The position numbers and the translations under genes were made by a program. Below the pieces are notes generated by a model. The model saw nothing but the letters and a program-made list of their open reading frames with translations, had not been told where the DNA came from and ran no database searches. Source: an uncultured Mesonia sp. (GTDB lineage Bacteria; Bacteroidota; Bacteroidia; Flavobacteriales; Flavobacteriaceae). Taken from it: DNA of 64,000 bases. Numbering within the stretch: position 1 is the first letter of the stretch; every line of letters starts with the position of its first letter. Below are positions 17,390 through 26,139 of this stretch, piece after piece. The stretch covers positions 1 to 64,000 of the forward strand of contig CANLVH010000006.1 in NCBI GenBank assembly GCA_947494545.1, in the 5' to 3' direction.

Positions 17390-17685
17390 TGCTGGTTAGA
17401 ATAGTAAAAATGACGTTTAACACGGAAGAGATAGCGAGTTTTCAAAAAATGTTTGACGCTAAAAAGAATTTAATCCGAAATTTTGAAGGTTGCAATTTTT
17501 TAGAATTGTACCAAGATAGAAACACACCAGAAATATTCTTTACTTACAGCTATTGGGATAACGAACAGTCGTTAGAAAATTACCGCCACTCAGAGCTTTT
17601 TAAAGCCACGTGGAAAGAAACCAAACAAAAATTTAGCAAGCGCGCAGAAGCTTGGAGTGTAGACAAAAAAGTTAGCTTAAAGTAA
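17389..17685 (+). CDS. Antibiotic-biosynthesis-monooxygenase-like (ABM) small protein
   Basis: A 98-residue ferredoxin-like-fold protein of the dimeric alpha/beta-barrel (ABM) family: MLVRIVKMTF, NFEGCNFLELYQDRN and ELFKATWKETKQKFSKRAE. Members include quinol monooxygenases and heme-degrading enzymes, but many have no known reaction. It overlaps the preceding stop by one base and abuts the gldF start (stop at 17685, ATG at 17686). Its place in the operon suggests co-expression with the gliding transporter; no direct role is shown. Confidence 0.85.
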   Translation: MLVRIVKMTFNTEEIASFQKMFDAKKNLIRNFEGCNFLELYQDRNTPEIFFTYSYWDNEQSLENYRHSELFKATWKETKQKFSKRAEAWSVDKKVSLK

Positions 17686-18417
17686 ATGAGAGCAATTTTT
17701 AGTAAAGAAATAAACGCTTTTTTTTCCTCGCCAATTGGCTATTTGGTTATTGGAATATTTTTATTGGTAAACGGACTTTTCATATGGGTGTTTCAAGGAG
17801 ATTTTAATATTTTAGATTATGGTTTTGCCAATTTATCGCCTTTCTTTTTAATTGCCCCGTGGATTTTTATTTTTCTTATTCCCGCCATTACAATGCGAAG
17901 CTTTTCGGAAGAAAAAAAACAAGGCACTTTAGAATTATTGTATACAAAACCCATAACGCGTTGGCAATTGGTTTTAGGTAAATATTTTGGTGCTTTGACA
18001 TTGGTAATTTTGGCTTTAATTCCTACAATTTTATACATTTATACTATTTCCGCGTTAAGCAAAACAGGAGACTCTTTAGATTATGGTGCCACCTTAGGCT
18101 CTTATTTAGGTTTGTTTTTTTTGGCAGCTATTTATACCGCTATTGGCGTTTTTGCCTCTACCTTTTCGCAAAACCAAATTGTTGCATTTATTCTTGCCGT
18201 TTTGGGCTGCTTTCTACTCTATTTTGGTTTTGAAGGCTTGAGTTCTATCGCTCTTTTTGGTTCAGAAACCTATGCTTTAGAATATTTAGGCATTAATTTT
18301 CATTATAAAAGTATAAGTCGGGGGGTTATAGACACGCGCGATATTATTTATTTTCTAAGCGTAAGTTTTCTATTTTTATACCTTACCAAGTTTAAACTGC
18401 AGAAAGCCATTGCATGA
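17686..18417 (+). CDS. gldF: Gliding motility ABC transporter permease GldF
   Basis: A 243-residue integral membrane protein with six predicted helices, the ABC-2 type permease of the GldAFG transporter required for gliding in many flavobacteria. The segment MRSFSEEKKQGTLELLYTKP is the conserved ABC-2 cytoplasmic signature. Its ATG follows the preceding stop directly and its TGA overlaps the gldG start (ATGA). The ATPase gldA is not in the window, as is normal because it lies elsewhere in flavobacteria. Confidence 0.95.
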   Translation: MRAIFSKEINAFFSSPIGYLVIGIFLLVNGLFIWVFQGDFNILDYGFANLSPFFLIAPWIFIFLIPAITMRSFSEEKKQGTLELLYTKPITRWQLVLGKYFGALTLVILALIPTILYIYTISALSKTGDSLDYGATLGSYLGLFFLAAIYTAIGVFASTFSQNQIVAFILAVLGCFLLYFGFEGLSSIALFGSETYALEYLGINFHYKSISRGVIDTRDIIYFLSVSFLFLYLTKFKLQKAIA

Positions 18418-20090
18418 AAAAACATAACTCGCATAGCATAAATTTACTAGGTATACTTTTAGGTATTATTTTACTAAATGTTTTGGCCTCTTTTTATTTT
18501 ACCAGAATAGACCTTACCCAAAACAAAAGATATACACTTTCTAAACCGGCAAAAGATATTTTGGCTGCCGCCGAACAACCGCTGGTTATAGAAGTTTATT
18601 TAAAAGGCGATTTCCCTTCGGAATACAAACGTTTGCAAAACGAAACGCGTTACCTTTTAGAAGAATTTAGCGCTTACAATTCTGCCGTTAAATTTCAATT
18701 TATAAATCCGTTAGAAAAAGGCGAAAATGCTAACCAAGTAGCGCAAAGATTTTACCAAGCCGGTATGACGCCCGAAGTTTTAAATGTTTACGAAAACGGC
18801 AAAATGAGTGAGAGCATGCTTTTTCCTTGGGCAGTGGCTAGTTACGGAGATAAAGAAGTTTCTGTAAAGCTGTTGACAAAAAATATAGGCGACTCTAACG
18901 AAGAAATAGTAAACAGCTCTGTACAAAGTTTAGAATATGCTTTTGCAGACGGTTTTAAAAAACTGCTGGAAGGCAAAAACAAAAAAATTGCCGTAATGCG
19001 CGGCAATGGCGAATACCCAGATGCCTATATTGCAGATTTTATTCAAGCTATTAAAGATTATTATTACATCGCGCCATTTACCTTAGATTCCGTGGCAACG
19101 CAAGCGCAAAAAACATTAGACCAGCTTAACGAATACGATTTAATTTTAGAAGCCAGACCAACCCAAGCCTACACCGAAAAAGAAAAGTACGTTTTAGACC
19201 AATATCTTATGCAAGGCGGCAAAGCTTTATGGCTTACAGAAAAAGTAAAAATAGACAAAGACAGTTTATTTACCGGTGCTTCTAACACTGCTTTGGCGTT
19301 TCCGCAAAGTTTAAATTTAGAAGATTTTTTCTTTAAATACGGCGTGCGCATACAACCATCTTTGGTAAACGATATTAACTCTGCGCCCATTGTTTTGGCT
19401 TCGGGCAGCGGGGAGCAAACACAATTTAATCCGTATCCTTGGTTTTACTCACCATTAGCGCTTCCGCGGAAGCAACACCCGATTACCAATAATGTAGAAG
19501 CTGTAAAATTTGATTTTGCCAACCCGATAGACACCTTAAAAAATAGCATAAAAAAGACTGTTTTACTTTCTAGCTCAAAATACACCAAAATAGAAGGCAC
19601 GCCAAAACCCATAAGTTTAGATATAATAAACCAAAAACCAAAACCCGAAGAATACCGTCACGGTTCGCAAGCTTTAGCGGTTTTATTAGAAGGCGAGTTT
19701 ACCTCTGTCTATAAAAACAGAATTAAACCCTTTGAGGCGACCAATAATTTAGAGCAAGGCAAAAACACTAAAATGCTGGTAATTTCTGATGGCAATGTTA
19801 TTAAAAACGAATTTAGAAAAAACCAGCCGCAAACCTTGGGTTTTGATCGTTATACGGGAACCACATACGGCAATAAAGAATTTTTGGTAAACGCTACTAA
19901 TTATTTGCTAGACGATACCGGTTTATTAGATTTACGTTCTAAAAAAATAAAAATTGCTTTTCTAGATAATCAAAAATTGCAAGAAGAAAAATTATATTGG
20001 CAATTGCTAAACATTCTTGTGCCTTTGCTATTGTTAGGCGTTTTTGCTGTAGGATTTGTAAACTACCGAAAATACAAATACCGGCGCTAA
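18414..20090 (+). CDS. gldG: Gliding motility ABC transporter component GldG
   Basis: A 558-residue membrane-anchored protein with an N-terminal helix (about 9-32, LLGILLGIILLNVLASFYF), a large periplasmic part of the ABC_transp_aux type (LTQNKRYTLSKPAKDIL, VIEVYLKGDFP, YDLILEARPT) and a C-terminal helix (about 531-550). Length and layout match GldG, which works with GldF. The start ATGA overlap indicates translational coupling. An exact TTCCGCGGAA at 19462-19471 is read through as coding sequence. Confidence 0.95.
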   Translation: MKKHNSHSINLLGILLGIILLNVLASFYFTRIDLTQNKRYTLSKPAKDILAAAEQPLVIEVYLKGDFPSEYKRLQNETRYLLEEFSAYNSAVKFQFINPLEKGENANQVAQRFYQAGMTPEVLNVYENGKMSESMLFPWAVASYGDKEVSVKLLTKNIGDSNEEIVNSSVQSLEYAFADGFKKLLEGKNKKIAVMRGNGEYPDAYIADFIQAIKDYYYIAPFTLDSVATQAQKTLDQLNEYDLILEARPTQAYTEKEKYVLDQYLMQGGKALWLTEKVKIDKDSLFTGASNTALAFPQSLNLEDFFFKYGVRIQPSLVNDINSAPIVLASGSGEQTQFNPYPWFYSPLALPRKQHPITNNVEAVKFDFANPIDTLKNSIKKTVLLSSSKYTKIEGTPKPISLDIINQKPKPEEYRHGSQALAVLLEGEFTSVYKNRIKPFEATNNLEQGKNTKMLVISDGNVIKNEFRKNQPQTLGFDRYTGTTYGNKEFLVNATNYLLDDTGLLDLRSKKIKIAFLDNQKLQEEKLYWQLLNILVPLLLLGVFAVGFVNYRKYKYRR

Positions 20091-20171
20091 GTATAAACTT
20101 CCGTAAAGTACAAAGTGAAACTATTGTGTTTTCTTAAATATTTGGTAAGGTGTTTAAAATATTTAAAAAAA

Positions 20172-20204
20172 TTGAAACAAATCTAAAGTAATAAAATATA
20201 TTTG
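20172..20204 (+). promoter_or_regulatory. Probable dnaN promoter
   Basis: TATATTTG at 20197-20204 fits the Bacteroidota -7 consensus TAnnTTTG exactly. A TTG at 20172-20174 is the nearest -33 match, at 22 bases, slightly wider than the usual 19-21. It lies 32 bases before the dnaN start. Confidence 0.55.
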
Positions 20205-20236
20205 TAATCCTTATAGAATGTACCAAAACATAAATT

Positions 20237-21355
20237 ATGAAATTTATTGTATCCAGCTCCTATTTGCTAAAACAACTCCAAATTTTAGGTGGAGTAATCA
20301 ACAATAACAATACGCTTCCTATTTTAGACAATTTTTTGTTTGAATTAAACCAAGACAAATTAAAAGTTTCTGCATCTGATTTAGAAACTACTATGTCTGC
20401 AGTTTTGGAAGTAGAATCTGACTCGGAAGGCAGCATTGCAGTACCGGCAAAACTTTTGTTAGATACTTTAAAAACCTTTCCGGAGCAGCCTTTAACCTTT
20501 GTGATAGAAGAAAACAATACAATTGAGTTAAGTTCAAGTTACGGAAAATACGCGTTGGCGTATGCAGACGGCGAAGAATTTCCTAATGCGGTAGAATTGG
20601 AAGAACCTCACAGCACGGTAATTCCGGCAGATGTTTTGGCCACGGCTATAAACAAAACGATTTTTGCGTCTGGTAACGACGATTTGCGCCCGGTAATGAG
20701 CGGGGTGTTTTTTCAGTTTTCGCAAGAAGGTTTGACTTTTGTTGCTACAGATGCGCATAAATTGGTAAAATATTCTCGAGAAGATGTAACTACTGCCCAA
20801 GCATCTGATTTTATTATGCCTAAAAAACCGCTTAATCTTTTAAAAGGAATTTTATCTGGTAGCGATAGCGAAGTGCTTATTGAATACAACGAGTCTAACG
20901 CAAAATTCACTTTTGACGATACGCAACTTACTTGTAGATTAATAGACGGGAAATACCCGAATTACGAAGCGGTAATACCAAAAGAAAATCCAAATGTGCT
21001 TACTATAGACCGCACGCAGTTTTTAAACTCGGTAAAAAGGGTTTCTATTTTTTCTAATAAAACTACGCATCAGGTAAAATTAAAAATTGCGGGAGCAGAA
21101 CTTAATATTTCTGCAGAAGATGTAGATTACAGCAACAAAGCAGAAGAGCGTTTAACTTGTGACTACCAAGGCGATGATATGCAAATTGGTTTTAACTCGC
21201 GTTTTCTTACCGAAATGCTTAACAACCTAAACGCTAATAACGTGCAGTTGGAAATGAGTATGCCAAACCGCGCAGGAATTTTAACGCCAAAAGACGGTTT
21301 AGATGAAGGCGAAAAAGTAACCATGCTAGTAATGCCGGTAATGTTGAATAACTAA
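20237..21355 (+). CDS. dnaN: DNA polymerase III sliding clamp (beta subunit)
   Basis: A 372-residue beta clamp that encircles DNA and tethers the replicative polymerase. All three clamp domains are present with the usual landmarks: LLKQLQILGGVI near the start, a DLETTMSA block, a central FVATDAHKLVKY segment and the C-terminal VTMLVMPVML. The length is standard. dnaA and recF are not beside it and no cluster of DnaA boxes is visible, so it does not mark the replication origin here. Confidence 0.98.
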   Translation: MKFIVSSSYLLKQLQILGGVINNNNTLPILDNFLFELNQDKLKVSASDLETTMSAVLEVESDSEGSIAVPAKLLLDTLKTFPEQPLTFVIEENNTIELSSSYGKYALAYADGEEFPNAVELEEPHSTVIPADVLATAINKTIFASGNDDLRPVMSGVFFQFSQEGLTFVATDAHKLVKYSREDVTTAQASDFIMPKKPLNLLKGILSGSDSEVLIEYNESNAKFTFDDTQLTCRLIDGKYPNYEAVIPKENPNVLTIDRTQFLNSVKRVSIFSNKTTHQVKLKIAGAELNISAEDVDYSNKAEERLTCDYQGDDMQIGFNSRFLTEMLNNLNANNVQLEMSMPNRAGILTPKDGLDEGEKVTMLVMPVMLNN

Positions 21356-21427
21356 ACAAACTAATGCCAGCTAAGGCAACTTTTGGTTAATAAATAAACT
21401 TTTTAATTAAGTTTACATTTCAAATAA

Positions 21428-21461
21428 AAAAAGGCTTTTTGAAATTTCAAAAAGCCTTTTT
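21428..21461. terminator. Bidirectional terminator between dnaN and the M1 peptidase gene
   Basis: A perfect palindrome centred between 21444 and 21445 (17 bp each arm, core AAGGCTTTTTGAAA) lies between convergent genes with A-tract on the left and T-tract on the right, so it can work in both directions. Confidence 0.92.
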
Positions 21462-21486
21462 CTATGAAAGTTTTCTTTAAAACTCT

Positions 21487-23409
21487 TTATTTTAAAATTA
21501 ATTTCTTGCTTATTTTACCCTGATTGGTTTCTAACTCTACAAAATATACCCCGCTGCTTAAATTTTCCATAGAAATGGTATCGGAATAATTTATGCGCTT
21601 TACTTGTTGGCCAGACGAATTATAAATAGTTATTTTACTTATTTCTAATTGTGCCGGTTTTCTAATATAAAATATACCAGCTGTAACCGGATTGGGATAA
21701 ACTTGCAATTCCGTAAAGTCTACAAGCGTAGTATCTAAGGTTACAGTAGCATTTCTAGTTATAATATCATAATCAGGGTTTAAAAGAATTTCGGTAACTT
21801 CAAAGTCTGCGTCTATACTAAAGCTTTGGTTATTTTGGGTTTGCTCTAAAACTGTATCCAATTCTTGGTTATCTCCTATTAATCTAACCGGCACGCCAAT
21901 TTCAAAAAAGTCTACAGACGGGTGACTTTGCTCTTGCTCTAGCGTAATAAAAACCGTGTTGTTTTGGTTTTGATTCCATTGCAAATCAAAAATAGGATAA
22001 CCTTCGCCATAAATCCAATCGTTAAAAAACTCTTGTAAATCTAAATTGCTTTGGGCTTCCATCTCGGCAATTAAATCTGGCGTTGTTGCAAAACCGTATG
22101 CCAAATCCGGGTTGTTTAGATAATTTTGTAAGGATTGAAAGAAATCTGTATCGCCCAATTTTTTGCGCAACATATGCAAAACCATTCCGCCTTTGCTGTA
22201 AGAAAGTCGGCTACTAAAAATACGGTTTACATTATCTAAATCTTCTTCCGGCACATAAACAGAACCACCGGGAAAAAAGCTAATATAAAAAATCTCACCT
22301 TCGCGCCAGTTGGCAAAATTATTTTCTCCGTCAAACTCTTCAATCACCATGCCTTGCATATAACTTGCAAAACCCTCGTTAAGCCAAATATCCTGCCAAC
22401 TGCCGCAAGTAACTTTATCGCCAAACCATTGATGACCTAATTCGTGCGCGATAAGGCTTCTAGAGAAATTTCCCATAAAACTTACGGTACTATGCTCCAT
22501 ACCGCCGCCCCAACCAAATTGCGCGTGGCCGTATTTTTCGTTTTCGTACGGATAATTACCAAATTTATCTATAAAAAGATTCATAATTCCTTCGGTAACC
22601 GAAGTATAGGATTGAACCTCATTTAAATCTTCCGGATAAACATAATTTATAAACGGAAACGGATTGCCGTTATTGGCAATTTGCTCTTCATACACCGCAT
22701 AATTGGTAACCGCAATTGCTACCAAATAGGCAGGAATAGGATAATTGTGCTTATAATGTGTGGTTTTTTGGTTGCCGGTTGTAGTTTCGTTTTGCTGCAA
22801 ACCGTTGGCAACCGCAATATTTTCTTGGTTATTAGAATTGAATTTAGGATAAGTAAGATAAATATCTATACTGTCTACTTTATCGTTTAAATCTTGTTTA
22901 CACGGCCACCAAGCTTTGGCACCGTAAGGCTCAGAAAGCGTCCATATTATTTCGTTTCCGTTATGCGAAGTTTGCTCAAACGAGCCAAAACCGGAACTTA
23001 TAGGATTGCCGGCATACGAAACAGTTAAACTATCTACACTTCCGGCTGTCAAGGTTTGCGGTAAATCTATTGTGATTGCATCGTTGGTATGCTGAAAATT
23101 TAAAGTATTGCCATTTTTGGTGATTTGAAGCACATTCATATTATCGGTCAAATCAAAAACCACTTGACTCATAGCTTCTTTAGCTTCAAAATGCGAAGTA
23201 ACCTCTCCAGAAATATAAGCTTGCGCCGGATCTACTTCTAAGTCTAAACGTTGGTAAAGTACATCGTAGTTGCTGGTAGCCGGATTGGCTTGAAAAAATA
23301 GCTTTTTTTGCGCTACCTTGGCTTCGGTTTGGGCAATGCTTGTGGTAGCCGATTCTTGCGCTACGGATAAAATTGGAAATAAAAGTAAAATCCAAAAGAA
23401 CTGTTTCAT
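21487..23409 (-). CDS. Secreted M1-family metallo-aminopeptidase with T9SS sorting domain
   Basis: A 640-residue protein with a signal peptide (about 1-17, FPILSVAQ), an M1 N-terminal beta-saddle, and the zinc site HELGH (in LIAHELGHQWFGD) with the downstream glutamate in WLNEGFASY. The exopeptidase motif GGGMEHS replaces the usual GAMEN. The last 75 or so residues form a type A T9SS sorting domain (YPNPVTAG, SSGQQVKR, LSSGVYFVEL, KKLILK). It should be exported by the type IX system and trim peptides outside the cell. Confidence 0.95.
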   Translation of the reverse strand: MKQFFWILLLFPILSVAQESATTSIAQTEAKVAQKKLFFQANPATSNYDVLYQRLDLEVDPAQAYISGEVTSHFEAKEAMSQVVFDLTDNMNVLQITKNGNTLNFQHTNDAITIDLPQTLTAGSVDSLTVSYAGNPISSGFGSFEQTSHNGNEIIWTLSEPYGAKAWWPCKQDLNDKVDSIDIYLTYPKFNSNNQENIAVANGLQQNETTTGNQKTTHYKHNYPIPAYLVAIAVTNYAVYEEQIANNGNPFPFINYVYPEDLNEVQSYTSVTEGIMNLFIDKFGNYPYENEKYGHAQFGWGGGMEHSTVSFMGNFSRSLIAHELGHQWFGDKVTCGSWQDIWLNEGFASYMQGMVIEEFDGENNFANWREGEIFYISFFPGGSVYVPEEDLDNVNRIFSSRLSYSKGGMVLHMLRKKLGDTDFFQSLQNYLNNPDLAYGFATTPDLIAEMEAQSNLDLQEFFNDWIYGEGYPIFDLQWNQNQNNTVFITLEQEQSHPSVDFFEIGVPVRLIGDNQELDTVLEQTQNNQSFSIDADFEVTEILLNPDYDIITRNATVTLDTTLVDFTELQVYPNPVTAGIFYIRKPAQLEISKITIYNSSGQQVKRINYSDTISMENLSSGVYFVELETNQGKISKKLILK

Positions 23410-23505
23410 AGGGTATTAATTTTGTGCTAAAGATACTATTTTTTGAAAGCTTGACATAAATTCTCTTAATTTTACGGAAATAATAAAGCCGGATTTTACA
23501 CTTTT

Positions 23506-23979
23506 ATGTACAAAGAAATTAAACAAACGCGTTTTAAACCAACAAAACCTGTGTTAATATGGGATGGCGATTGCGGATTTTGTAAATTCTGGAAAACACG
23601 TTGGCAATTAAAGACGGCAGAAAAAATAGAATACAAAACCTACCAAGAAACAGCCGGTTTTTTTGAAGACATTCCGCTAAAAGAGTTTAAAAAAGCCAGC
23701 AAATTAATAGAGCCAAATGGCAAGGTTTATAACGGACCCAATTCTGCTTACCGCAGTTTATGGTATGCCGGCAATAAATTTTGGTATAATTTATTTATAA
23801 GCAACAAGCTTTTTAAAAAAGTGAGTAAACAAGCTTATAACCACATTGCCAAGAACCGTTCTTTTTATTTTAAGGTTACAAAAATTGCTTTCGGAAAAAA
23901 TCCGCGGAAGCTAAAACATTATTGGGTTTTCTATCTTTTCTTAGTAATTTTATTTCTCGTTTTATTACTGAATTTTTAG
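23506..23979 (+). CDS. DCC family (DUF393) thiol-disulfide oxidoreductase-like protein
   Basis: A 157-residue protein with the family motif DGDCGFC near residues 20-26, which contains the C-x-x-C pair, and a C-terminal membrane helix (about 138-156). Family members are predicted thiol-disulfide oxidoreductases of unknown substrate. A 44-residue membrane protein starts one base after its stop, so the two are probably one transcript. The sequence holds a one-mismatch version of the recurring palindrome (23900-23909). Confidence 0.88.
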   Translation: MYKEIKQTRFKPTKPVLIWDGDCGFCKFWKTRWQLKTAEKIEYKTYQETAGFFEDIPLKEFKKASKLIEPNGKVYNGPNSAYRSLWYAGNKFWYNLFISNKLFKKVSKQAYNHIAKNRSFYFKVTKIAFGKNPRKLKHYWVFYLFLVILFLVLLLNF

Positions 23980-23980
23980 A

Positions 23981-24115
23981 ATGAAACTTTCTTACATTTT
24001 ATATATTATAGCAGCATTAATAACCATTTACGGCTTGGTTACCGGCCAGTTTTTCTTTTTATTATTCGTTTTTCCTTTAGGTTTATTTTCTTGGAATAAA
24101 AAAGACAAAGACTAA
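23981..24115 (+). CDS. 44-residue membrane protein
   Basis: An intact ATG-to-TAA frame that begins one base after the DCC gene's stop. The product is almost entirely hydrophobic (two short helices, about 3-17 and 22-37: YILYIIAALITIYG, FFFLLFVFPLGLF) and ends in the charged tail WNKKDKD. No domain is known to me. Its tight spacing, good hydrophobic pattern and positive-outside tail make it more likely real than chance. Confidence 0.7.
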   Translation: MKLSYILYIIAALITIYGLVTGQFFFLLFVFPLGLFSWNKKDKD

Positions 24116-24203
24116 GAAGATTGAAGGGTTAAACTTATATTAAAGCAGAATTTTTATTTGTGAAAATTGACTGAAGATAGTATTTTCAATAAAAACTAAT
24201 ACC

Positions 24204-24509
24204 ATGAAAGATTACGGAACATTATCTGAAGCAATTGAAAAATTAAAAAACGAGGGTTATACCAAAGATTTTAACCTTATAGACGAATATTTAGAAGATA
24301 AAGAAGAGAAAAAACGCTACACAGCAGACGAATTTGAAGTAGACCGTGTTTTTAGGTTTGAAGGAATGAGCAATCCTGCAGATAATTCAGTGCTTTATGC
24401 CATTACTACCTCCAATGGTTCAAAAGGACTTTTAACCGATGCTTATGGCGCATATAGCGGACAAATTTCTAGAACTATCTTAAAAAAGTTACAACGTGAT
24501 ACCCAGTAA
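24204..24509 (+). CDS. Small conserved protein, often misnamed PRPP synthetase
   Basis: A 101-residue soluble protein with the conserved blocks EAIEKLKNEGYTKDFN, DEFEVDRVFRFEGMSNPADN, SVLYAI and GLLTDAYGAYS. Proteins with this pattern are frequent in Bacteroidota and are often labelled phosphoribosylpyrophosphate synthetase. It is far too short for that enzyme and has no PRPP-binding motif, so the label is not supported here. It precedes dps, which has its own promoter. Confidence 0.85.
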   Translation: MKDYGTLSEAIEKLKNEGYTKDFNLIDEYLEDKEEKKRYTADEFEVDRVFRFEGMSNPADNSVLYAITTSNGSKGLLTDAYGAYSGQISRTILKKLQRDTQ

Positions 24510-24548
24510 ATTGCAGTCGTTAAAGTTATATTAAAGACCGTTTAAAAC

Positions 24549-24579
24549 TTGGAATAATCGCAATACTATTGTATTTTTG
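24549..24579 (+). promoter_or_regulatory. Probable dps promoter
   Basis: TTG at 24549-24551 and TATTTTTG at 24572-24579 match the Bacteroidota -33 and -7 elements with a 20-base spacer. The start codon of dps is 33 bases further on. Confidence 0.75.
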
Positions 24580-24611
24580 AATAGAAATTTTAAAAACAAT
24601 AAATAAAAACT

Positions 24612-25100
24612 ATGAACTATTTAGATTTAGATAAAGGAAAAACCGGCAAGACTGTAGATGAACTAAACATACTCTTAGCCGATTATCATTTGTATTATCA
24701 AAAATTACGTAATTTCCATTGGAATGTTATAGGGAAAGGTTTTTTCTATTTGCACGAAAAGTTTGAGGAAATGTATGACGATGCAAAAGTAAAAATAGAC
24801 GAAATTGCAGAACGTATTTTAACCTTGCGTCACGAACCAACCAGTAATTTAAGTGATTACTTAAAAATGACTAACTTAGAGGAGTCAGAATCCGGTTTAA
24901 CCGATAAAGATATGGTTCACACCTTGCTAAAAGACCATAAAGCATTATTGCAACAAATGCGAAAAGTAGTAAACATCGCAGATGAAGGTCAAGATGAAGG
25001 AACTATAGACTTAATTGGTGCTTACATTAGAGAATTAGAGAAAACAAGCTGGATGCTAGATGCTTGGGTAATGAAAACTAAAGAAACACATCAAAAATAG
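24612..25100 (+). CDS. dps: Dps-family DNA-protection ferritin
   Basis: A 162-residue four-helix ferritin-like protein that oxidises and stores iron and shields DNA under starvation or oxidative stress. The ferroxidase ligands are visible in NFHWNV and in the HEKFEEMYDDAKVKIDEIAE stretch with its conserved H, E and D. Length fits Dps. The mscS start codon follows its stop directly, so the two are likely co-transcribed from the promoter at 24549. Confidence 0.96.
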   Translation: MNYLDLDKGKTGKTVDELNILLADYHLYYQKLRNFHWNVIGKGFFYLHEKFEEMYDDAKVKIDEIAERILTLRHEPTSNLSDYLKMTNLEESESGLTDKDMVHTLLKDHKALLQQMRKVVNIADEGQDEGTIDLIGAYIRELEKTSWMLDAWVMKTKETHQK

Positions 25101-26048
25101 ATGGTAAACTTCCTCTTTATACAGAAGGATACAAATACAGAAACAGAACCCTTTAACCTTTCAGATTCTATTAAAGGTTTATGGGATAAAATGGCAGATT
25201 GGGTAGACTCGATTGTACTCAATCTGCCAAATTTTATTTTGGCTATCCTAGTCTTTATACTTTTTCTAGTTATTGCCAAATACATCGGGAAATTACTTAA
25301 CCGAATATTAATTCACCGCCACATTCAACACTCGGTTAGGTCTATTATTATAAAGATTATAAAAGTAATTGTTATAGGTATAGGCTTTTTTGTAGCCTTA
25401 GGCATTTTAAACCTAGATAAAATGCTTACCTCTGTTCTAGGAGCAGCAGGAGTCATAGGTTTGGCGGTTGGTTTTGCCGTGCAAGGAACTTTAAACAATA
25501 CCGTATCTGGTATCATATTAAGCTTTCTGCCGGAAATACGCATAGGAGATTGGGTAGAAACCAATGGTTATGCGGGAGAAGTTTTAGAAGTGAATTTACG
25601 TAATATTGTTATAAAAGAGTCTGACAATAACCACGTGGTAATTCCTAACTCTAAAATTGTAGAAGATACTTTCAAGAATTATTCGCGCACGCAAAGATCT
25701 AGAGTTTTCTTAGAAGTTGGCGTTGGTTATGAAAGTGATTTACCTAAAGTACAAGAATTAGCTATAAAAGCAGTTAAAGACCAATTCTCTCCGCAAAGCG
25801 AAGAAAAAGTAGAATTTGCTTATACAGAATTTGGAGATAGCTCTATTAATTTTGTTATTCGTTTTTGGACAGATGTAAAAAAACAACGAGACATTTTGTT
25901 TGCCAAACACGAAGCTATATTGGCCATCAAAAAAACTTTTGATGAAAACGATATCAATATACCATTCCCAATTAGAACCTTAGATTTTGGTAAAAATAAG
26001 TTAAGAGCCGATACCATTACTATTTCTAAAAAAACACAGAATAAATAA
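25101..26048 (+). CDS. Small-conductance mechanosensitive channel (MscS family)
   Basis: A 315-residue channel that opens on membrane tension to release solutes after osmotic downshift. Three membrane helices are seen (about 43-65, 75-98, 105-130); the last is the pore helix with the glycine/alanine-rich GAAGVIGLAVGFAVQGTLNN. The cytoplasmic beta domain follows (IRIGDWVETNGYAGEVLEV, VIPNSKIVEDTFKNYS). It directly abuts dps, a pairing that could join stress functions. The start codon is set by this junction. Confidence 0.95.
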   Translation: MVNFLFIQKDTNTETEPFNLSDSIKGLWDKMADWVDSIVLNLPNFILAILVFILFLVIAKYIGKLLNRILIHRHIQHSVRSIIIKIIKVIVIGIGFFVALGILNLDKMLTSVLGAAGVIGLAVGFAVQGTLNNTVSGIILSFLPEIRIGDWVETNGYAGEVLEVNLRNIVIKESDNNHVVIPNSKIVEDTFKNYSRTQRSRVFLEVGVGYESDLPKVQELAIKAVKDQFSPQSEEKVEFAYTEFGDSSINFVIRFWTDVKKQRDILFAKHEAILAIKKTFDENDINIPFPIRTLDFGKNKLRADTITISKKTQNK

Positions 26049-26139
26049 ACAATTTCTCTGTTTTTGCTATAATTTATATAATGATTTTTCGAATAAAACT
26101 ATAGCTATTCTAAAAGCTTCTTTTCATTCATTTTCACCT

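Noticed and set aside
20091..20236. Replication origin beside dnaN
   Set aside because: No dnaA, no cluster of DnaA boxes and no AT-rich repeat array; only a promoter-like element is seen.
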